Shown here one piece after another: positions 10,264 to 21,977 of a stretch of 64,000 nucleotides of DNA. Made by a program: the position numbers and the translations under genes. Source of the DNA: Chaetomium olivaceum (Eukaryota > Ascomycota > Sordariomycetes > Sordariales > Chaetomiaceae); contig JAYWVB010000067.1 of NCBI GenBank assembly GCA_039881045.1, positions 1 through 64,000 of the forward strand, given 5' to 3'. Positions within the stretch are counted from its first letter, which is position 1, and each line of letters starts with the position of its first letter. The notes below the pieces were generated by a model. The model worked only from the letters and a program-made list of their open reading frames with translations, had not been told where the DNA came from and did no database searches.

Positions 10264-12119
10264 TTACCACGTCTCCGCAATGTACTGCCCCGCCTCCTTC
10301 TTCAGATCCCAAAATGTCTGAGCCTCCTCACGCTCGAGGTTGCCCTTATCCATAGCGACCTCAACAAGCGCCTTCTCAACACCCTCGCCCATACCCCTAC
10401 TACTTCCACAGACAAAGACGCGCCCATCAACCGAGTTGATGATGTACCACACCAAGTCGGCCTGGGCCTTGACCTCCTCCTGGACGTAGCGGCCCTCGCC
10501 GCGGCGGCTCTGCACGACGCGCTTCACCTCGTCCTCGTGCACGCCCCACTCGCCGCTGTAGAGCTCGTCGACGAGCGAGTCGCGCACCCCCTGCAGCACC
10601 CACACCTTGTTGGCGCAGTTGGCCGTCTTGAGCCGCCGCTGCACGAACCCGCGGAAGGGGGCGATGCCCACGCCGGCCCCGATGAGGAGCATGGGCCCGT
10701 CCGTCACGAACTGCTTGGCGAGCGGGTTCGCCATGAGGCCTTGAACATGGGGATGTAGAACTCCGGGTCCCGCTCCCCCCTCGCTTGCGCGTCTAGGAAG
10801 TTGAGGGCCTGCCGCTGGAAGAAGCCCGAGCCGACGCCCGAGCGGGTGCCGGTCCGCCAGTCGGCCGTCTCGTGGACGGTCACGGCGATCTCGATCAGGC
10901 GGTGCTGCTTGCCGTCGCGCGTCAGGAACGACTCGTGCGGGTCGTTGGACAGCGAGTAGAAGCGCGGCATCAGCGGCTGCAGGACGGACAGTAGATGGTC
11001 CAGGGGCGGTTTGGCGCTCGGGAAGGCGTGCAGCAGCTGGGCGAGCGAGACGTGCGGCCCCGTGCGGAAGTCGCAGAAGACGCCCTGGCCCTCGGCCGAG
11101 GAGAGGAAGAGCAGGATCTTGCGCTCGTTGGCGTCTGTCGCGTGCTCGGCGAGAAGGCGCAGGATCTGCTTGGTCGGCGGGTATGATTGGATGTCAGAGC
11201 ACCAAGTTAGCAGGTCGCGGCGGGTCGTGACGATCTCCCGCGCCTTGTCATCGCCCCAGACGGTGGGCCACCTCCCCGAGATGGTGCGAAGCAAGACCGG
11301 CTTGTCGCGGAGGAAGCGGGGCACCATGAGAAGATCGAGGACCTCCTCGACCATGGACGCCTCATTGGGTGCCGAGACGCCAATTGCACCGCCGACTTTG
11401 AAGTCGTGCTCCTCGCCCTCGGGGTAGTTTGTAACGTCGAGATCAAAGTGGAATGTCCGCTTCTCGGCGCCCGGGCGGGTCAACTCGCGCGTGCTGTGGA
11501 TGCGGGCGGGGAAAACGTGATGCGGGGGGTGCGGTTGCACGAACGAGGGCGGCTGTATCCCGGTGTTGAGATCCTCCAGCGTCAGATTGTGTAACGTCTT
11601 TTCTACATCGCCCACCGCCGACACTAGGCTATCCACGCCCAGGGAGACGCCCGAGTCGGTGGGAGACGGTACGCTCGAGGGTCGCCGGAGCGGTTGCAGG
11701 AAGGCGGTCTGTTCGGGCAGATCGCACACGCCGTTCAGCGTCGCAGGAACCTGGTCGATCTTAAGACACAGCGATCGGTATGCGTCGTTGTCGGGGAACT
11801 CGATCTGCTCGACCTCGACGTCGTCCTTCTTAGGACGCCCGAGACCGAGGCAGCAGCCGCCTCCGCAGCATCGGCGGATCAATTGAGTTGTAGTCTCGCC
11901 TGTAATGCGCTGCACGTCGGCCGGGCTCTGTGCAATCAGGCGTGTCGATGCGCGGCGGCGGCGGGGCTCGGGCTGGCGGGGTTCTTCCAATTCGTGCTCA
12001 TCAGAGGACTCCGAGTATGAATAGGTAAGCGAGGGTGCGGCTGACGGGCCGGGGCGAGGTTCCTCGGGTATGCTCGCGACCGCATGCTCGGCCAGGAAAC
12101 GGTCGATTTGTGTAGCCAT
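10264..12119 (-). CDS. FAD/NADPH reductase without FMN domain (methionine synthase reductase-like), one frameshift
   Basis: About 618 residues once one base is restored at about 10736-10742, where FYIPMFKG should continue directly into LMANPLAKQFV; no intron can be placed there. The C-terminal half is a ferredoxin-NADP reductase module of the cytochrome P450 reductase class: the FAD motif RFYSLSN (residues 386-392), the NADPH motif GAGVGIAPFRGF, CGSSRGMGEGV, and a terminal AETW whose final Trp is the usual flavin-stacking residue. The normal N-terminal flavodoxin domain is missing. In its place is a Pro/Glu/Arg-rich leader with a Cys cluster (Cys84, 85, 89, 90). The electron acceptor is therefore unknown; a separate flavodoxin or haem protein partner is possible. 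Family assignment is firm, role inferred. Confidence 0.88.
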
Positions 12120-15100
12120 TGTTTTGCGTTGCGATCGGGCTGCTCTATAAGGTCGGGAGAGTGAGGTTGGGGCGAGAGCAGCAAAAAGGGGGTTGATGAA
12201 GGGGGTTTTGGGCAGCAGGCGTCAAAAGCCCAGGCTCATGACCGAAATTTGCACTAAATCGAAGACGGGGTTCACTCGGGTCTGGATTTGATGTGGGCCA
12301 GTCAAGGTTGTGAAGCGGTTTGTCCGGTTATTCGGTTGCTGGTTTGGGTTGCGCCTGGTGGTTTACAGAGCAAAGCCTGATCAAACTGAAATCACAAAAC
12401 TTAAAACAATTGCTGAGCGGGAGGCTGGAGATCTTTAACCTAGTGCTTGCCATCATGCAGGCGAATTCTACCCGTTGAGCGACGCTGCAGCTTGGGGGCA
12501 TGCCCAGATGAGCCAGGGCACTGGCACAGTGCGAGGGCGTTGGACTCACATGGCCTGTTTGGAGAAGATGTCGAGCCAGGGCCGATGCCATGCATGTTTC
12601 TCCGATCAGGCCGTGCTTTCCCGCGGACTGCGGGAAATCTCCCTCATTCCTCGTAAATTGATTTCTCGATATCTGACGCCCAGAAACGCCTTGAGGCATT
12701 TGTGCATGCGAGACAATGCGAAGAAAAATCGGGATCAATCACACACCTCCTCCATCCTAGGCTTGCGGGTGTTGCGCGGGAATTTGCTCCATCAGATCGA
12801 GCTTTTCGAGAAGCGGTCACGGGACATGTGAAAAGGGTCAAATTCCTCTCAGATGCCTTCAACACAATATCAAGCCACGGCCTGCCCATAGGACTGCATT
12901 TCCTATACCGGTCATAAGACGTTCCGTGAGTATCAGGCCACTCGACGCCCCAGACCGGAAACCCGCCACTCCTTTCCATAGCCAAGTCTCGGCCCACTCG
13001 CCCCCAGCCAGCCCCATCCCCAACAGTTCGGGGCTGAACAACCCAAGAAGGAGGTGAGTGGGATCCGGTCGCGTTGTTTCATGCTCGAGGGAGCCTTCGA
13101 TAAGACATCCCGTGCCAGCGATAATGCCTCCCAAAGTGGCCTTGTTTGTCGAGTGCTCGCCCTCGCTCCGAACTCGGCGTCTGCTCTGGTTAGGCGCAGG
13201 GGAATGGCACGGTGTCCGGCTAAAAGTACGGACACTGTATGACGCCCAGATATCTAATCAATCAGAATTATCAATCAGCCCCACTCCGTGATCAGGGGTG
13301 GCCCCCAGAATCTCATCAGTCAGCCCCTTTCCCAAATTTGTTGATCTGATAAACAAATGGCGGTTCGTGGGGCCGAGCGAGGGATGCGGGACACGTGTTC
13401 AACATAATCTGTGGGATTGATGAGCCCTCTTCGCTCATGTCCGTTTTCCCCTGGATTTCAGGAGCAAACAGGAGTATCAGTGGTGGGCCCAGAACCCCAT
13501 CGTTTTCCCAGCGGCGGCGGCGGTTCCTCGCTTTCCCCACGGAAACACGGAAACGGAGCGGCGAATGGTTTCCGGAACCAGGGTACCGGTCGGCCAACCG
13601 AGCCGTTCGGCAAACCTTGTCGAGCTCTCAGGTCAACCTGAGAACATTCCAGCACGTGGCTGGTTAGTTTAACCTTGCCTTTTTGCTGACAGTCTGCACT
13701 CAAACTCCGTCCTCTCATGGGCATCCAAGTACGTGTCTAAGAAACTCTCAGCTATTATGTAACCTAAATTCGGTACTTTGTAACAAACAACTGCGTTTCG
13801 GCGACCGTCGCTACCGTGATCCGACCCGCTACTGGATAAATGACTACAGCCCGGCAGTAGAAGTTATTTCGAGATCCCCATACCCGGGTAGCTCCGACAT
13901 ACCAGTATTCAGTCCAATGTTGGCTTATGCCATACAATCTGCTTCCTATCACCACGATCCCAAGCCTAGATTGTCCTATTTCTGGACCATCTCAGCAAGG
14001 AATAAAGGGGTAGTTGTAAAAAGAAAAATGAAAGAAGAAACAAGAAAACACAACGGAGGTACACTAAAGTCAGTAAGCAGTATAGGATGGTGTAGTCGTC
14101 ATAGTCCCAGACACAAGAGCCCACGAAACCCCAGACCTTTAAATATGATCCCATGCATCCTAACCCTCTTCCTGGTGGCATTTAGTGCATTCGGAAAGTT
14201 ATATACCCGAGAATCGGTGGATACCTTCCGGTCGATTTTAATCTGTACTCCCCGTGTTTAAACGAACGTCAGGCCATCGTGTATCAAAGAAATATTGGGT
14301 GACGCGGATCTAGACGAGGAGCACCTTGGGGTTACGAGAGAGCTGCCTGGTTGGGGACTTAGAGGCTGCAGGAACGATGCCGCGGCGCTAATTTCGGACT
14401 GCTGTAGAGTGTAAGTATCGAGGTTGAAGCCGCGGGACAGGGGCGTGGAGATTGGACTGGGAGAAGGTTCCCCCATTCACAGTGAAGAAACTGCAGGAAA
14501 GTGATCCATGTCTCCGAGGGGTTGTCAAATGATGGACTGGAGGCTCCCACGTCGCGTTGGGTGACACAACGTCAGGTATTCAATCGAATCCTCACATCAG
14601 CCCCGGGAGATGTGATCAGAGTCTGGTCTTGGGGGAAACAACGATGGTCAGCCTGTGCCCGACGAACCGACTACCCAAGGAACAATTGTTATTAATCAGA
14701 TCATAAGTCACTACAGACAGGCTTGTGCCACGATGATAACCACAAAAATAATCATTCTGTACCGTAGTTTTGTCCCAACCCTCCCTCACACCCACAGCCC
14801 GCCCCTCCCTCATCACAACATAGGGTATTGTGTTAGAAGTAGCCCAAAGAAAATCGTGAATGTCATACGTCATAAACTGCCAGACTACCCGCTGGCTGGA
14901 TATCATGAGGCCAGGTATGCAGAAGTAGAGATAAAGAAAAGGTGAGCAGCGTCTCGAGAGAAACGCCTGCCGACAGCGGAACCGCCGGGGAGCAGTCGTC
15001 TCCAATAATACCCAAAAAGAAACGACATGCGGCGAGCTTATTTAGCTCTTGATTCGAGCCAAAGTGAAATATCGTGGCCCACACCGACGTGTGCCGTAGA

Positions 15101-15293
15101 AGAACCTGGTTGGGTCGCGGCAACGAGGGAGGCGTGTGCCCGAGCCATCAACGTAGACAAATTCAGACAATATCAGCTAGTCTTCAGCTGATGCAGGGCA
15201 GAAACCCTCAAAGAATACCAAAAAAACGTTCAGTGTCGTGCAATGGCGCGCGACGATAGCAGAGGCCGACCCGAGAGTCGAAACGGAAGTGAC
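12120..15293. other. Intergenic region, 3.2 kb
   Basis: This is the promoter side of the reductase gene and the 3' side of the DUF6590 gene. Short open frames occur on both strands but none shows a recognisable motif. A weakly tRNA-like stretch near 12420-12495 (minus strand) does not fold properly. Nothing supported was found. Confidence 0.5.
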
Positions 15294-17187
15294 CTAGTAG
15301 TTGCTGGCATGCCGTTTCTTCTTTTCCCAGCAAGTATCGACCGCTGGACGAACAACATTATGGAAATCCGTCGCGTCAATGGTACCGATGAAGAAGACTG
15401 GGAAGTTGTGCTCGATGGTGGTGAGTTTCGCATAATTAACGCGAGACTCTTTGACGAGTCGTTCCGTCCGTTCGTAGAGATTAACGCACACCGGGTCAAA
15501 ACCCAATTGGGGCTCTCCATCCAACCTCTTGGGCCGCTTCCCGGCTTGGTAAATAATTCCATGTTTCAGGGGTTTCACGCCCCTCTTTCTGCAGGCCTGG
15601 TGCTCATATGTCAAGATGGGTCTGTGAAGCAGGTCAGCAGGTTAGCACGGCCGAGATGGGGGGATTATAAAACGGGGCATGTTTACACGCAGGTACAATG
15701 GCCTTCATCGTTTGCCACTACAATAAAGCGACGGAGCCCTTGATAGAAGGCGCGTCCGTTCTGCTCGAAGCGAACCTGATGGGTCATCACCTCGCTTTTT
15801 GGCGGCCCCGCGCCGAGAGGCTCGCACCAGAAAATCTTGAAGACCTATAATCCAGCGTGTTAAGAATGTTAGGGATAACGGGTTGATACTATTCCTCACC
15901 TCGCCGGGTTGGAACCTGGAAGAACGCTCAACAACGTATCCTAGGCAGCTCAGCATACCGCAACTGGACACAGATGACAGGGGTTCTCACCGTCTTGTGC
16001 ACCGGGCTCTTGTACAGAAGTAATACTCTCAGTCCCGTTGGCTTGGTATTGGTAGTCTTCGGTCCCCGCTGTTGATGTAGTTGGCCTTTGGGAAAATGGT
16101 CTCGGTGTTTCCCGGCCATTGTCCGCCTCAGTCGCCGGATACACGTGCGCTGCTGCCATCGAAGAAGACTCTCCTCCCGAGTACGTCGGGGCGCCGGTTC
16201 CATAAGCATCTACCTGTGATAACACATCTTCGAGTAAATCACCCGATGCATCTGATGCAACGGATTCTTGGGAGTGGATAAGAACCAAGTCAGCAAAAGC
16301 GATAACGGTATTGGGTTTGAACTTACCCTGCCCCGTAGAGTAGCGCCTGGTGTCATCCTCTTCCGCTCCGCCGGAATATTCTGTCGCGTCGGATGTTGGA
16401 GGTACGGTCCCTGAACTAAACGGCTCGGCTTCGGCATCCGTTTCCGTTGATGAGCCTGCCCTTCAGTCAGCGGTCGAAGTACCATGAACGAGGTGAGCGT
16501 TAATCTGACCCTTGGCGGTATGGTTGGCTTGCGCTAGAAGCCTGTGGGAAACCGGATGAAAATGCTGGTTCGTGTGACGATTCGTATGAATCAGCAAATC
16601 TCTGGTGGATGCTGGGACCGGCATCAGGTGCGGACGGGTAGTCAGAACCGGAACCGGCGCCAGTTTTCCGGTAAACGGGTCCATGCCTGCGGCGGCGGCA
16701 GCTTCGGGGTCTTCGTATCCGCCGGCCTTCGATGTCCTCGGTCGTTGCTTCTTCGAGGAGGGTTTATCCCTCGATCTCTGCTTTGAATGCGAGTCGGCAC
16801 CCCTCCCTTGGGCCTTGAGGGAGAATGTAGAATGGGCAGCCTGTGCGGATGATGTGCCGTACATGCCAGCGGTGGCAGCGCCTTCGACGGGAACCGGGGC
16901 GCCATAGGTGTAGGCTCCGTCTTGGGTGTAATGCGTGCCTTGGTGGCCGCCGAGGTTGACATTACTGAGCGAATTTGCAAGATCATCGACGTTCCCTCGC
17001 GGCGCCGTCTGGGGTGCCTGAAAATCGTAGTGCACAAGGCCTACGCGATGCGCATGGTTAATACTGAACTAAAGGGCTCGTTTGTCGACTCGGAGTTCGT
17101 ACCCTGGGCATCCTTTCTGGCCCTGTACCAGCAGTTCTGTGAGTAATCCCATGCCCACTCGCTCCAGTCAGTTCCGCCGGGATCCAT
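15294..17187 (-). CDS. DUF6590-domain protein, seven exons
   Basis: Exons 17187-17103, 17040-16510, 16455-16327, 16266-15991, 15940-15900, 15844-15687 and 15621-15294 join in frame to 515 residues; all six introns are 50-65 bp with GT...AG ends and several show CTGAC/TTAAC branch sites. One donor is the less usual GTCAGA (16509). The first exon gives the Trp-rich start WSEWAWDYSQNCWYR often seen in this family. The middle is low-complexity Ser/Thr/Gly/Glu. The C-terminal DUF6590 core runs from FQPGEVFKIFWCEP through RRFIVVANDEGHCTCVPILTY, GVKPLKHGIIY, SRVNYAKLTTIEHN and FFIGTI. The domain is common in filamentous ascomycetes and has no established function. Domain call from remembered consensus; intron structure from the sequence. 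Confidence 0.87.
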
Positions 17188-19664
17188 GACGATGCCTTGC
17201 CTCACGGGCCAGAGCAGTTAGGATATTTTGCAGCGTGGTAGGCAAGATGGGATGGAATGGCAGCATCAGACAGCAAGGCGCAATTCGATCGAAGTGGTGT
17301 TAGGACACTTGCTAGCACTAGCTGTCTTGGGGGTACCGGTGCTATGGACGACGACGGAACGGGTCTTGTCCCGCGTGCAGCAGACAGTCTTTGCACGGGG
17401 AGCGCTCCGAGAACCAAAAATACGGTAAGAAAACGAGGTTGGGATTTCGCGGGCTCCGGAAGGCTGGTGTGCTTTGATAAGGCCGTGGAGCTTCGATTGC
17501 CTCGCAGAGCCTCACAACACCAGCCGGGAGCTGGGAGCAGTAAGTATCAGCGGTTCGGCGCTACCTTGACCAGCTTTCCGGCAAGACGCAGCTTGGGATC
17601 TCAAGCTACTTGCTGGCGCTGCTGTCGTATATTAAATGCAGCTACAATTGGTGGGGGGAATCTCGTGACACACGGTTCGGCCCCTCATTCGCGGCGGGAA
17701 CCGAACTCTCGTCGCCGGTTGAATGGCGCTGAATGGCGTGGCCGCGAAGATGACGGAGGCAGGGAGGGTGACCTTTCGGTTTCGGGGTGCAGGTGGTGGG
17801 AGAGCCAAGTCAAGGAATTGCAGATGGAACACTGGCAGGCACGAAACAGTGGGGGAGGGAAGTCGGGAAGGGAGGGAAGTGGAGGGGCAAGTGCGACTAG
17901 GTTGGAAGGAGGGGTCCTCTGCCGACGACGGAAACCATATGGGCCGGGCCTGCCTGCAATAGAACTAACTAACTAACCTAATAACTCTCTTCTCCGCGAG
18001 GTGGCTGCCTTTCATCCCTCTTATCTCGGGCCTGAATGACCAATGCTAACAAGTCCCGAGGCACCCTCCGGCCGACCGCTGGCAGCTCCGGTTGGTTATA
18101 TGCCGAGGACTTGCTTTAACCTATCGGTGCTCAACTTCCATGCCAGTGGGATGTGGCGCTCTCCAGGCGCGAACACAGACTGCAGGTTTTTAGCCCAATG
18201 CCAGCTGCGGTGCGCCGGGGAACGAAAGGAGAGGAGAAGAGAGGAGAGGAGAAGAGGGGCAACAGCCTGTCCGCTCCTCTTGCCCACTCAACTCTGCATT
18301 AGGCTGCGACACTCGAGTGGGAACCGAGGCCAGGAGGAAACACCGGCTGGCGGAGCACTTGCCGTCACGGGCCGTTGAAGACGGTCCCACGCCAAAATAC
18401 ACCTCCCCAAATCAGCCAGGTGCATCCCATTCCTCATTTTGCCCCACCACATCAGGGCCGCCGCGTGGGTTGGACTGTGGGGATGAGGTGCGGACGGAAA
18501 CCGCCTGCTGCGGGCGGGGATCGGAGCCGCCCTCACAAGTGGAGCCTTGAGCGAGCGACGACTCCACAAGAACCTGCAAGGTTCGAGTTGGTATTAGTGT
18601 GCAGGTTGGGTTGACGATGGGAGGTAGAAGGAACTGCCCGACACGCTGGATACAGGGTTATATAGGTGGTACGGGAAAAAAGCATGTTTGTATTAAGATA
18701 TACTCATGGTAATTTTGACAGTATTCACGAAAAAGGCCGGCTCTGCGGCTTCTTCTTTTCCTTCTGAAGCAGCCTCAAGCAAGGTTCCTGGATCGACGGG
18801 CTGTCCGGACCCACTCGGGATGTATTTCAAGATCAGATAAGTGTACGATGTATGTACATGCATTTTTTCATGGATTTTGGATGGTAGGGTGCCCGACGCA
18901 GCAAAAGATATATTTTTATTTGAAATAATGGCCTGGTATGAGGAAACCCAAAAGGCGTGCATCGGTGGGATTGGGACATCCCTCGTCTTTCATACACGCA
19001 GAATTCCAAGTTGGTGATCAATGCTTTCCCCGTATGGAACGGAGACAACCTGGAATCGAGCCCCCATCTCTCCCGCCTTCCAGGTTGCTTGGCGCTAGAA
19101 TACCTAACCCATACACACATAACATTTGACAAGCTGAGCTCTCCCTCACACTCGGTGTATCTTCGAGTCGGATGGCGACAATCCCTTGCGACTTGCTCGA
19201 CGTGCCATATTCATAATACTCAACTTCATCAAAAGTTTAAACTGAGGAAAAAAGCCGTTCCTAGAAGAAGGGGAGGCTTGAATGCCGATCAATCATAACC
19301 ATGTAAAAACGCCCAAAATGCTGTACTGTGTAATACCATACTGGGCACCCTAGGTTGTACCGGGAAGCCCGACCAAACTCGACGCACCACCGTGTTTTCG
19401 CAGCCTTTCCATTCCCATCCTTCCCTCCTCCGCATTTCCTCGAGCTGACCTGACCCCCTGAGAGAGGAACGACGCGCCAACCTCTCGCACCCCGCAACGA
19501 ATCGAGAACATTCCAGTCTCTTATTTTCCCTGCTCGCCCTGTCGCCCTGTCGCCCACGCCGGCCACTTTCGCATGCGCACCAGCAGCCCCCGTCGACCTC
19601 GTGCAGCTTCGATGGCACGGGCTGTCGGGGGAGCTGCCCGAGCGGACGCGTGGCCTCGATCCCT
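17188..19664. other. Intergenic region, 2.5 kb
   Basis: This holds divergent promoters for the DUF6590 gene and the coiled-coil gene. It contains a purine tract at about 18226-18256 (GGAGAGGAGAAGA type) and a 10-bp inverted repeat at 19046-19087. No convincing coding sequence: the open frames are GC-driven and overlap on both strands. Confidence 0.5.
19046..19087. repeat. Perfect 10-bp inverted repeat
   Basis: CAACCTGGAA at 19046-19055 is matched by TTCCAGGTTG at 19078-19087 with a 22-bp pyrimidine-rich loop. It lies about 580 bp upstream of the coiled-coil gene start. It could form a hairpin in RNA or be a dyad binding site; function unknown. Confidence 0.6.
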
Positions 19665-21977
19665 ATGGCGCCCACAACCATGCCCAAGTCGCCTCCATCA
19701 TCCCGTCGCGCATCAGCACGCTCGAACGGGCCCGATCGTGATGGCGTTGGGGCCCTGACTCCGACCGTCCAAATCGCACGATCGACCTCCCCCCTCCCGA
19801 TCGTCCCGACCGACCTCGCCGGCCTCAAGATCGCCAATCGAGACGCTAGGCAAATACCACCGCCAGCCCCGTGGCATATTGGTCCTTTCTACGAAGGTGC
19901 CGACCTGCGTAACCCTATAGACCGACCCTATAGTCGCAATAACACCGGCAATTCTACCGTCCTGTCCAACGAGCACTCGATCGTTTCGTCCCGGGAGGAC
20001 TCCGACACCAGCTCGGACGACGACGGCTACTATTCACCTTCAACAGCAGATTTGCGACGTCCACCACCCCAACCGTGGCCGCCGCGCGGCAACCCTCGTT
20101 TTGTACCACCACCACCATGGCACCGGCAGCCGCCTGTTGGGCCGATCGGCAGACCGCCGCCGACCCAGCATTTTCGGGTCCCAACCCCTGTCTATTCTGA
20201 TCCAGAGTCGGAAGACTCGGATGAAGCGACCAGGAGCTTGCCCAGCGAGGGCGGACAGCGTGACGAACTTCGGGAATTGCTCGATGCCCAACAAAGGCGC
20301 ATCCGGCAGCTGAGACGTCAAATTGCTGGCAAGCGAAAAGAGCTCCGGGTGCTCAGGCGCAGAAAGGACAACACGGACAACACCCTGATGCAATTCTTCC
20401 GGCCTCACCTGGCGTCAAAGAACGGGGTCGCCGTCATCCCGATAGATATTCTCGAGGCGAAAATCGTGGATATGCAAGATATCCGAAACGAATACTACAC
20501 GGCCGAGATTGCGTGTGAAGCCCTGGAGAATGAGCTGGAAATGGAGGAGCGCAAGCTCGAGGAGTTGGAGGATAGGCCATCTCGGTCACCCTTCCGCCGG
20601 GTAGATGTGGTTCCAAAGATTGAGCTATCACTACCACCACCAACTATGCGAGGATCGGAAATTGTGGAGGGTAAGGAACAAGACGACTTTGATGACGAGG
20701 ATGACTCTGCTCCACCAACCCCTGTTAGCCTGCTAGGGATATCGGGGCAGCTGCACGACGACGTCCATCCCTTGTACCAGGAACTGCTGGAAGCGGCCGC
20801 CGACCGCCAGGTCGCCAAGGAGAACGTCGAGGACCTCGGGGTGCGCCGTGAAAATATACTCTACGACCTCGAAATTGAACTCCACCGGAAACGTGTGCGT
20901 GAGAACCAAGGTAACCAAATCAGCGAGGAGGATCTGCTCTCTCTGCGATCCTCGCTGGCTCAAGTCCCCACCGACGCCGCCGAATTTGAACACCTCTTTG
21001 GCATCACCATCTCCGAGGATGAACTCGAATTTCTTCGCAACTACGACTCGGCCTTCCAGCGCGCCCGCAAGGAACTCGACTCGGCCACCGAAACGCTCTC
21101 CCACCTCCGCGCACTCTGCCTCAAAAAGGGGCGTCATGCGCAAACACGCCTCCTACCACGAAGAACTAGCGATCCACTCCAGCTCCCCCGACTGGCTCCC
21201 CTCCCGCAAGACGGCAACATGGCCATCGAACCCCCTCCGCGGTCACCACCACCCAACCGCCACCACCCGCACGCACCACCCCCCTCACTCGCCCACCCAC
21301 GCTTCCCCATCCTACTTTCCAACCCATCCCACGTACTCGCACAGCTCACCCCGCTACAAGCCCTCGAACGGGCGCTGAAGCTGCCCAAGGACGACCCGCG
21401 CAGCGCGCTGCGCCGCGCCGAGTGCATGAAGGAGCTGGGCATCAGCACGCTCATGACCAAGGCCGAGAACAAGCCCGACTACATCAACCAGTGGCTGATC
21501 CACCGCCTGCGCACCAGCGCCCTCGAGGCCGAGCTCATGCTGGCCGTGTGCGAAGGCGTGTTCAAGGTCGTCAACCTCCGCCGCTGGCAGGAGGAGGTCC
21601 TGTACTACTGGCGCCTGGACGAGGCGGCGAATATGGAGGTGGAGCGGTTTGAGGGGCCTGTGTCGCACCCGGATCAGGGGTTAGGCGTGTTTGGGCTTGG
21701 GCCGAAGGCGGGGACTGGGGTTGGGGCTGGGGCTACTGGGCCTGCCCCTGCCCCTGGCGGACCGGTTGGCGGTAAGGTGCCGCCTTCCCCTTTTTCTTTC
21801 CCTCTGCCTTTGCGTGGTGGTGGCGAAAGGGATGATGGTGTGTTTGGGGGGAGTGAGGGCGGAGGGGTGAACTCTGCGATTGGGGAGGGGCAGACGGTTA
21901 GGAGTGATGGGGGACGGGGGATGGGGAGTCCCGGGCGAGGATCGAACGGGCGAGGTCGGTTTGAGAGCTTGAAGTGA
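19665..21977 (+). CDS. Fungal-specific coiled-coil protein, function unknown
   Basis: A single open frame of 770 residues from the first ATG (19665). The N-terminal third is disordered and rich in Pro, Ser and Asp with PPPPPWH-type proline runs. Long charged helices likely to form coiled coils follow at about residues 195-320 (LRELLDAQQRRIRQLRRQIAGK; EIACEALENELEMEERKLEELE) and 360-490. The best-looking globular segment is near the C terminus (RRAECMKELGISTLMTKAE, then INQWLIHRLRTS and LRRWQEEVLYYWR), and the tail is Gly-rich. I do not recognise the family. Around 21129-21200 the +1 frame reads VMRKHASYHEELAIHSSS, which looks more protein-like than the annotated frame, so two compensating indels are possible there. 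The gene is real on length, composition and lack of stops. Confidence 0.8.
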   Translation: MAPTTMPKSPPSSRRASARSNGPDRDGVGALTPTVQIARSTSPLPIVPTDLAGLKIANRDARQIPPPAPWHIGPFYEGADLRNPIDRPYSRNNTGNSTVLSNEHSIVSSREDSDTSSDDDGYYSPSTADLRRPPPQPWPPRGNPRFVPPPPWHRQPPVGPIGRPPPTQHFRVPTPVYSDPESEDSDEATRSLPSEGGQRDELRELLDAQQRRIRQLRRQIAGKRKELRVLRRRKDNTDNTLMQFFRPHLASKNGVAVIPIDILEAKIVDMQDIRNEYYTAEIACEALENELEMEERKLEELEDRPSRSPFRRVDVVPKIELSLPPPTMRGSEIVEGKEQDDFDDEDDSAPPTPVSLLGISGQLHDDVHPLYQELLEAAADRQVAKENVEDLGVRRENILYDLEIELHRKRVRENQGNQISEEDLLSLRSSLAQVPTDAAEFEHLFGITISEDELEFLRNYDSAFQRARKELDSATETLSHLRALCLKKGRHAQTRLLPRRTSDPLQLPRLAPLPQDGNMAIEPPPRSPPPNRHHPHAPPPSLAHPRFPILLSNPSHVLAQLTPLQALERALKLPKDDPRSALRRAECMKELGISTLMTKAENKPDYINQWLIHRLRTSALEAELMLAVCEGVFKVVNLRRWQEEVLYYWRLDEAANMEVERFEGPVSHPDQGLGVFGLGPKAGTGVGAGATGPAPAPGGPVGGKVPPSPFSFPLPLRGGGERDDGVFGGSEGGGVNSAIGEGQTVRSDGGRGMGSPGRGSNGRGRFESLK

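Noticed and set aside
12420..12495. tRNA-like stretch (GCTCAACGGGTAGAATTC on the minus strand)
   Set aside because: The anticodon loop lacks the T33/purine37 pattern and neither the T stem nor the acceptor stem pairs.
15243..15743. 166-codon open frame, plus strand
   Set aside because: It is antisense to the last exons of the DUF6590 gene, whose reading is supported by domain motifs and splice phases.
17257..17976. 239-codon Gly/Arg-rich open frame, plus strand
   Set aside because: Composition follows local GC skew; no motif or supporting splice context.
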